Of a stretch of DNA of 5,691 nt, positions 1 through 5,100 are shown piece by piece (the stretch's first letter is position 1; the number at the start of each line of letters is the position of its first letter). The stretch is from positions 1-5,691 of the forward strand of contig JAFWRV010000388.1 of NCBI GenBank assembly GCA_017519685.1, read 5' to 3'. The translations under genes were made by a program, and so were the position numbers. The DNA comes from Clostridia bacterium. Lineage in GTDB: Bacteria; Bacillota; Clostridia; Oscillospirales; Acutalibacteraceae. The notes under the pieces are model-generated. The model did no database searches and was not told the origin of the DNA. It saw only the letters and a program-made list of their open reading frames with translations.

Positions 1-69
1 ACCCACGGTACCCGTAAGAGTACGACGGTTTTCAAGACCGTTCCGTTATGACCACTTCGGTATCTCTCC
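1..69 (-). tRNA. tRNA-Ser (anticodon UGA), 3' end cut by window edge
   Basis: Read on the minus strand from 69, the sequence begins with acceptor strand GGAGAGA followed by TA, then a D arm (CCGAAGTGG...). The anticodon stem ACGGT/ACCGT (37-41 and 25-29) closes the loop CTTGAAA, and the anticodon TGA lies at 34-32. A long class II variable arm follows, with GTAC pairing to GTAC, and then the first strand of the T stem (GTGGG). The long variable arm and the UGA anticodon identify a serine tRNA reading UCA and other UCN codons. The T loop, the 3' acceptor strand and any encoded CCA lie beyond position 1, so about 20 bases are missing. The gene has its own promoter directly upstream. Confidence 0.95.
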
Positions 70-84
70 TCAAATTGCTAATGT

Positions 85-113
85 ATAATATCATAACGGC
101 GGTCTTATGTCAA
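85..113 (-). promoter_or_regulatory. Sigma-A promoter of the tRNA-Ser gene
   Basis: On the minus strand a perfect -35 box TTGACA (113-108) is followed by exactly 17 bases and a -10 box TATTAT (90-85), one mismatch from consensus. Transcription would start near 78, giving a leader of about 9 bases before the mature tRNA 5' end at 69. The stretch just upstream of the -35 box (114-129) is an A/T run, AAATTTTAAAAAAATC on this strand, which resembles an UP element. A strong promoter of this kind fits a stable RNA gene. No hairpin with a U tract separates it from the coding sequence ending at 157, so readthrough from that operon into the tRNA is possible. Confidence 0.88.
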
Positions 114-156
114 GATTTTTTTAAAATTTGTCGTCCGCTCTGTCCGCATTAACCGG

Positions 157-666
157 TTAAAGCTGCGCCTCCATCAGACTGTATATCATCTGCAAAGCAA
201 GATATCCGTTATCGGGAAACTGCTGAGAATTGTTAAACTCATATTCCCTGCCGTCGCAAACGAATCTGTAAACCGTTGTCGGAGCGTCAAGAGCGATTTC
301 CTCTTTGTCTTTAAGACTGCCCCATTCGGTAATTTTGTTTTCCTGAATGATTCTTTCGATTTCCTCCACTACCTGCATTTCACACTTTTTGCGTGATGAC
401 TGCGTCGGAGAGCCGTTTGTTTCACGCCTCTCGCTGCTGACGATTATATCCTCGGGAGTGGACACCTTGAGAACGATGTCGTAATAGGTGTTTTCACTGC
501 CCCCTGATACGGTCACCTCAAAATATTCAAGATTGATTTCTTCCGTCGCTTCCGAAACGGGATTTTCGGCGCCGCTGTCTTTTTTGCGGTTCAGCGCAAC
601 GGCGGTCACAACAGCCGCGATGATAACCGCGACCGCGACAATAACCAAAATCGCTTTTTTATTCAT
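157..666 (-). CDS. Small membrane-anchored protein of unknown function
   Basis: This is a 169-aa protein I do not recognise as a named family. Residues 1-4 (MNKK) precede a hydrophobic segment at about 5-25, rich in V, A and I. NRKK follows it, so this is a single N-terminal membrane anchor or an uncleaved signal. There is no lipobox cysteine. Residues 30-45 form an acidic, low-complexity linker. The rest (about 46-169) looks like one soluble domain that is probably outside the membrane: a beta-rich part (LEYFEVTVSGG, YYDIVLKVS) and then a helical/beta part with ITEWGSL, TVYRFVCDGREYEF and a C-terminal helix. It has two cysteines, at 95 and 137. The start is well supported by GGAGG at 677-673, six bases before the ATG. 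Only 12 bases separate it from the stop of the glycosidase-family gene, so the two are almost certainly co-transcribed. It could assist or localise that protein, but nothing in the sequence proves this. Confidence 0.85.
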   Translation of the reverse strand: MNKKAILVIVAVAVIIAAVVTAVALNRKKDSGAENPVSEATEEINLEYFEVTVSGGSENTYYDIVLKVSTPEDIIVSSERRETNGSPTQSSRKKCEMQVVEEIERIIQENKITEWGSLKDKEEIALDAPTTVYRFVCDGREYEFNNSQQFPDNGYLALQMIYSLMEAQL

Positions 667-678
667 AACAATCCTCCG

Positions 679-1776
679 TTAAAGTTTTGTGACAAGCAGA
701 GCGTCAAATTCCTTCCTGATGAGTTTCGCCCTCGGGCGGAATAAATCAGCCGGATAATTCCTGAGCTCAAATTCAGCGCCGTTTTTAGTATAGACGATGC
801 TTGAGCCGCCGCCGTCAAGATTGATTGCCCTGTCCGCTCCGAAGCTCTGCATAAGCTTCGCGAGGTCAACAAGAGTGGCACCGTTTGAGTATTCGGGAAT
901 TCTGCCGTCCACAACAAGCAGGATGACTCTTCCGTCCTTTGTAACCCCCGCCGCTGTTCTCGGATGCCTTACATAGGAAAACGGCTCCAGAGGGCCCCAG
1001 TCATTTAATTCACCGTCTTTAAGAATCATTTCAAGACCGCCGACCGCCTGATAAAGTTTGGGGACAATATCGCTGCTTTCATTTAAATCCGTTATTACAG
1101 GCGTGCCGTCCGCGGTAATTCCTATAAACGGTCTGTCGGTTTTTTCATTGGCGATAACTTTTCCGTTTTTCACACAGAGCCCCGACGGATGGCAGTCACC
1201 GAACATGTCAAAGAAATCCGCGTTGACCGCCGCGACCGCGTTTACGCCGTTTGCGACTGCGGACTGAATCATCTCGGGAACCTTCGCTTTGACATTTACG
1301 CTTTTATATCCGTCGCCCGGCGTGCCCGTATAAAGCGTTGCCTTACGGGTATCAATCTCAAATCTGAAGGCAATCACGGGGGCGGATTTTTTATCCTCAC
1401 AGGAAAGACGGGTATAAATCACTCCGTCGGCAACGGTTTCCGTCTCCTCTTTCTTTATTGAAATGCCGCTGTCATATTCCTTTATAAGCTCGTTTTCATC
1501 CTCAAAAACCGGGCTGAATTCAAATGAACGGCGGGAGATAAACGGCAGTCTTTTATGCCTTTTAAGCGATAAGGTCAGAACTTCGCCGCCGCTGAGCATA
1601 TCCGCCGGGATGAAAAAAATATGCGTTTTTCTGTCATAGGGTTCACAGATATTGAAACTGTCATCAAATACCGTTTCCCCTGCCTTGAGTTTCGCTTCAA
1701 AGCCGCTTTTTGAGGTGCGGATTACCGCTTTTATCGCGGAGCCGCAAAGAAGGTATTTATGTGAAATAACGGTCAT
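679..1776 (-). CDS. Phosphodiester glycosidase (NAGPA-like) family protein
   Basis: This 365-aa protein carries a phosphodiester glycosidase domain, the family of the mammalian uncovering enzyme NAGPA (N-acetylglucosamine-1-phosphodiester alpha-N-acetylglucosaminidase). The domain covers about residues 115-365. Visible family signatures are ADGVIYTRL (116-124), the Asn-Ala-Asp-Phe-Phe motif (185-189), PSGLCVKNGK (197-206), RHPRTAAG (270-277), VVDGR (288-292) and NLDGGGSS (319-326), so the conserved core appears intact. Residues 1-110 form a beta-rich N-terminal region I cannot assign. There is no signal peptide or membrane segment, and an in-frame TAA sits immediately before the ATG, so the protein cannot be extended upstream. 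The ribosome binding site is modest (GGTGG, four bases upstream, after AGGCGG). Family members hydrolyse sugar-phosphodiester bonds, but the bacterial substrate is not evident here. It is the first gene of a two-gene unit with the small membrane protein. Confidence 0.9.
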   Translation of the reverse strand: MTVISHKYLLCGSAIKAVIRTSKSGFEAKLKAGETVFDDSFNICEPYDRKTHIFFIPADMLSGGEVLTLSLKRHKRLPFISRRSFEFSPVFEDENELIKEYDSGISIKKEETETVADGVIYTRLSCEDKKSAPVIAFRFEIDTRKATLYTGTPGDGYKSVNVKAKVPEMIQSAVANGVNAVAAVNADFFDMFGDCHPSGLCVKNGKVIANEKTDRPFIGITADGTPVITDLNESSDIVPKLYQAVGGLEMILKDGELNDWGPLEPFSYVRHPRTAAGVTKDGRVILLVVDGRIPEYSNGATLVDLAKLMQSFGADRAINLDGGGSSIVYTKNGAEFELRNYPADLFRPRAKLIRKEFDALLVTKL

Positions 1777-1804
1777 TTAACCACCCGCCTGTGTTCTTTG
1801 AATG

Positions 1805-1833
1805 ATTATATCATACTGAAACGGCAAATACAA
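1805..1833 (-). promoter_or_regulatory. Extended -10 promoter of the glycosidase-family operon
   Basis: The minus strand shows a perfect extended -10 element, TGATATAAT (1813-1805). Seventeen bases upstream of TATAAT is a weak -35, TTGTAT (1833-1828), which matches consensus only at TTG. The extended TGn motif can compensate for a poor -35. Transcription would begin near 1798, leaving a leader of about 22 bases before the ATG at 1776. The -35 lies only 9 bases from the left arm of the inverted-repeat element at 1843, so that element directly borders the promoter and could influence it. Confidence 0.75.
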
Positions 1834-1842
1834 CAGAAATTG

Positions 1843-1865
1843 GGGCGGATGGCCGCAATACAGTA
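1843..1865 (+). repeat. Left inverted-repeat arm of the 280-bp element
   Basis: This 23-bp arm pairs with 2122-2100 at 22 of 23 positions. The match stops abruptly at both ends: 1842 against 2123 and 1866 against 2099 both disagree. The first half is itself a short near-palindrome (GCGG, 4-base loop, CCGC), while AATACAGTA is not self-complementary and so shows the relationship with the right arm is real. Confidence 0.9.
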
Positions 1866-1885
1866 TCGGTTTTCGCGGAAAACTG

Positions 1886-1960
1886 AAGCCGCAGAACTTT
1901 GTCAGATTTGCTTATCATACACAAAGTATGATTTCGCAACTCTTCCTTGCTCTGCGGCTT
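1886..1960. other. Three-tier stem-loop inside the element
   Basis: AAGCCGCAGA at 1886-1895 pairs perfectly with TCTGCGGCTT at 1951-1960. Within it TTGC (1908-1911) pairs with GCAA (1936-1939), and an apical hairpin ATCATAC/GTATGAT (1914-1920 and 1926-1932) closes a 5-base loop ACAAA. The nested stems share one axis, so the 75 bases could fold as a single elongated hairpin in RNA of either strand or as a cruciform. No U tract follows on either strand, so it is not a standard terminator. Confidence 0.7.
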
Positions 1961-2059
1961 ATTTTTCACGAGAAAACTGCTTCGCACCTCAAAAAGATGG
2001 AATTTGAGCATATTTGCAGGTTATGACGACGAGGAATACTTGGCTGTATTCCGAGAAGG

Positions 2060-2100
2060 AATGCCTGCACAAGATGCCAAAGTCCGCTTTTTGAGGCATT
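2060..2100. other. Second stem-loop in the element, abutting its right arm
   Basis: AATGCCT at 2060-2066 pairs perfectly with AGGCATT at 2094-2100, whose last base is the inner end of the right inverted-repeat arm. Inside the loop AAAG (2079-2082) can pair with CTTT (2087-2090) around TCCG. With the arms paired, the whole element could fold as a long stem crowned by this hairpin and the one at 1886-1960. Confidence 0.5.
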
Positions 2101-2122
2101 ACTGTATTGCGGACATCCGCCC
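2100..2122 (-). repeat. Right inverted-repeat arm of the 280-bp element
   Basis: Read on the minus strand from 2122 to 2100, this arm repeats the left arm (1843-1865) with a single difference (T in place of G at arm position 10). It lies two bases from the GAAA hairpin at 2125-2146, which follows the repeat-protein gene. Confidence 0.9.
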
Positions 2123-2124
2123 TT

Positions 2125-2146
2125 GGGGACAGTTTTCACTGTCCCC
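2125..2146 (-). other. Perfect 9-bp GAAA-tetraloop hairpin after the repeat-protein gene
   Basis: On the minus strand GGGGACAGT, loop GAAA and ACTGTCCCC form a perfect 9-bp stem closed by a GNRA-type tetraloop, a very stable RNA fold. It begins 26 bases after the stop codon of the large coding sequence, where a terminator or 3'-protecting hairpin would be expected. The bases after the stem are AAGGGCGG rather than a U tract, so intrinsic termination by this hairpin alone is doubtful. It may instead stabilise the 3' end, or be a palindromic repeat associated with the neighbouring inverted-repeat element. Confidence 0.7.
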
Positions 2147-2172
2147 TGAAATTATTTGCGGGAAATGAGATG

Positions 2173-5100
2173 TTACTTCGCAAGACCTGTAATCTGGTCG
2201 ATTTCCTTGACATTGCGGACCGCGGACTTGAGTCTTGATACGTCGTTGCCGGTAATATTGCCGCTGCCGTCAAGATCAGCCGCTTTAACCTTGCAGTACA
2301 ATCCTTCTCCTGCCCAGGTGCTGTCTGCTATTTCATCTCTGACTTCTCCGGTGTCAGCGGATCTCGCTACCGAGTCACCGTCAACATCGCCGAAGATGAC
2401 TACATAGAACTGCTCAACAACTTTACCTGTTACGCGGTCGGTAACCGTGATAACAGCGCCTGTTCCGATAGAGCCGGTAGTAATCGGAGCTACGGTGAAT
2501 TCACCGTCACCCTGGACTGTTACTGCAGCTCTGAGCTGTTCTTCTGTAAGGCCTTCTGAAAGACCGTAAACAAACCATCTGCTGAAATCTTCGGTTTCTG
2601 TTCTTGTCGCGGTGGGCTCAATGATTGAGGTCACACCGTAAGGAGTTGCGTCGCCTGCGCCGAATTCATTGTATGTTTCAACTACTCCGTCTCTTTCAAT
2701 CATCGCTGTGCTGCTTGATCCGTTGGGAACAAGTTTGACTTCGATTCTGTTCCATACAGCGGTGAATGTAAGATTCTTGGCGGGCATTGTTGCATAATCA
2801 GTGGGCGCCTTGTTTTCGTCGGCTTCGTTAATCCAGCCGCCGAAGGTATAGTATTCTCTGCTCAGTTCTTCAACCGGAACGGGAACTTCATCCGCTTCAA
2901 AGATTACGGTGAATTCCTTGTTTTCGGTGTCATCGTCGCTCCAGACGCCGTCGCCCTTGACATATGTTACCGTGAAGCTCTGCTTATTGGTGGTACCGTA
3001 AATCGTGAGGTCGTCATCGGGCATTGTTGTGACTCCGTTGTAGTTCCAGGTGAAGTCATAACCCGTAATGGTTACTTCGGGAGCGAGAGGCGCGAGCTCG
3101 GTTCCGTATTCTACGCTTTCGGGAGCGGTTTCAACCGTCTCGTTTGTCGCGGGATCGACATAACTCCAGATAAGGTTATGAGACTTAATCTTGAATACGC
3201 CGTAAACCGTCAGCGCCTGCGCGGGCATTGTGCCGTTTGTTTCAAAGTCATACTCTGTGGTGCCTTCCGCATCCTCATACCAGTTGAATTCATAACCCTC
3301 AACCGGAGTGACATCGGGCTTGTAACCGGTAATCGCCGTTGCGTAATCAATATCATCCGACTTAACGGTTGCCTCATCAGCGCCGGGAACTGTGTAAGTC
3401 CATGTAAGAGTATACTGCTGGATGGTGAATGTGCCGTGAATTGTATAATCTTCAGCGGGCATTGTTTCATCGAACGCATCCCATGTGAAGACATAGCCCT
3501 CAACTTCGTCAACAACGGGTTTCTCGACTTCTTCAAGTACTGTGCCGTAGTAAACCTGATCCTTGTGTCCATCGGCTCCGTCATAGACTACCTTTGTTTC
3601 TTCGGTTTCACCGGGAACTGTGTAAGCCCATGTAAGAGTATACTTGAGAACATCGAACTGCGCTATTGCGATAAGATTGTAGTTGGGCATCAGAGCGCCG
3701 CTGTATTCATTATCATCAGCGTCATAGTAATCCCAGCCGACAAACTCGTGGCCTTCCTTCTCGGGATCTTCGGGAAGCTCTGCTGAGAGAGCGTCGCCGA
3801 CAGACACAACTGATTTTTCGTATTCTGCGCCGTCAACCATATAGGTTACGGTAAGCTCATCTGTTACCCAGACTGCTTCGTATGTTGTATCGGCAGCGGG
3901 CATTGACTCTGCTTCGGGAGCGTAGCCGACAAACTGATGTCCGGTCCATGTGGGAACGGGCGCGTTGATCTTCGCTCCGGCAACATAGGTCTGCTCAACT
4001 GTACCTGCGTCGGTTGTAACCGTTCCTTCCGCCCACTCGGCTCCTGCGCTTGCTCCGGTACCGAGAGTGAATGTCGCGGTATATTCGGCGGTATCATTAA
4101 CACCGGTAAGGACAATGTTGCCCGTTGTGCCGACTGTAATCTCGTCTCCGGTATTGTATATTACGGTTTCACCGTTGACGGTCGCGATCCACTGAGTGAC
4201 TGAAACTGTGTCATCGCTGTAAGAGCTTATGACGTATGTTGAACCGTAAGGTACGGACGCGGTTTCAACGAGTCTGTCTCCGCCGTCTGTTGTGATGTAA
4301 TAATTATATGTGGTGAAGAGTACGCCCCATTTTGCTGTCGCGGTGAGGTTGTACGCGGGCATTGTCGTGCCTGTGTAAACATTGTTATCGGCATCCGTAT
4401 ATCTCCATCCTGTGAAAGCGTATCCCGGTTTTGTGGGATTGTTTTCGGGAACGGTGATGGTTGCGTTATAGTCGAATGCCTTGGGAGTTTCTGTGTCCGC
4501 TCCGAGCTCGGCGCCTTCGCCTGCAACGTAGGTTATTTCATAAGTGTTGATATCCCAGACTGCATCAGCGTAAAGGTCACGCGCGGGCATTGCGGTGCCG
4601 GTGAACGCTGTTTGAAGAGCGCTGTCGGTATAGTACTTCCACTCAGCAAATGTGTAGCCGGTCTTTTCGGGATCTTCGGGAGTATCAAGCTCTCCGTTAA
4701 GATATACGGGAATTACTTCATACTCTGTGCCGTCGGTAATATAGTGGATAACATATTCGTTTTCAGTCCACAGCGCCTCAAATGTCACATCGGCGGCGGG
4801 CATTGTGCCGACATCCGGTGAATAACCGAGGAATCTGTGGCCTTCCCATGTGGGAACGGGAGCGACTATGTTTTCTTCATAAACGAAGGTCTTTTCAACG
4901 GCGTTATCAGCATTAACGGTCGTGCCTTCGGGCCATTCCGCTCCTTCGCCGTCACCCAGACCGAGGGTGAATGTCGCTGTGTAGGACTTGCCGCTTATCG
5001 CACCGTAAATATTGATTGTGTCGGTGGAAGTGATTTCAAATCCCGCGGCGGGAAGCTCAGCGGTCATCGCCTGATCGGTGTACCATGTGACTGTATATTC

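Larger units (their letters stand above)
1843..2122. mobile_element. 280-bp MITE-like element with 23-bp terminal inverted repeats
   Basis: The sequence at 1843-1865 is repeated in inverted orientation at 2122-2100, with 22 of 23 bases identical and one mismatch at arm position 10. The shared arm is GGGCGGATG, one variable base, then CCGCAATACAGTA. The interior holds two further hairpins (1886-1960 and 2060-2100) and no intact gene. TTG lies directly outside each arm (1840-1842 and 2123-2125). It could be a 3-bp target duplication, or a part of the 6-bp direct repeat TTGGGG (1840-1845 and 2123-2128). The size, paired termini and lack of a transposase fit a non-autonomous mobile element. It could instead be a structured RNA or a dispersed intergenic repeat. 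The arms are certain; mobility is inferred, and no transposase is present in the window. Confidence 0.6.

Noticed and set aside
1..69. tRNA-Ser as an attachment site for an integrative element
   Set aside because: The tRNA 3' end is outside the window, and no integrase gene or duplicated tRNA fragment is visible within it.
663..917. 84-codon minus-strand frame overlapping the 3' end of the glycosidase gene
   Set aside because: It overlaps the DGGGSS and C-terminal coding region in another frame and has no recognisable protein character.
1189..1461. 90-codon plus-strand frame opposite the glycosidase gene
   Set aside because: It is antisense to a well-supported conserved domain and is best explained as a shadow frame.
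1798..2168. Short open frames on both strands of the intergenic region
   Set aside because: They cross the inverted-repeat arms, hairpins and the promoter, lack ribosome binding sites and have no coherent domain. The one stretch that looks protein-like is kept only as a weak relic finding.
3178..3786. 202-codon open frame on the plus strand
   Set aside because: It lies wholly antisense to the repeat array. Long antisense frames are expected in repetitive, codon-biased DNA. The translation has no family signature, while the minus-strand frame shows clear repeats and a dockerin.
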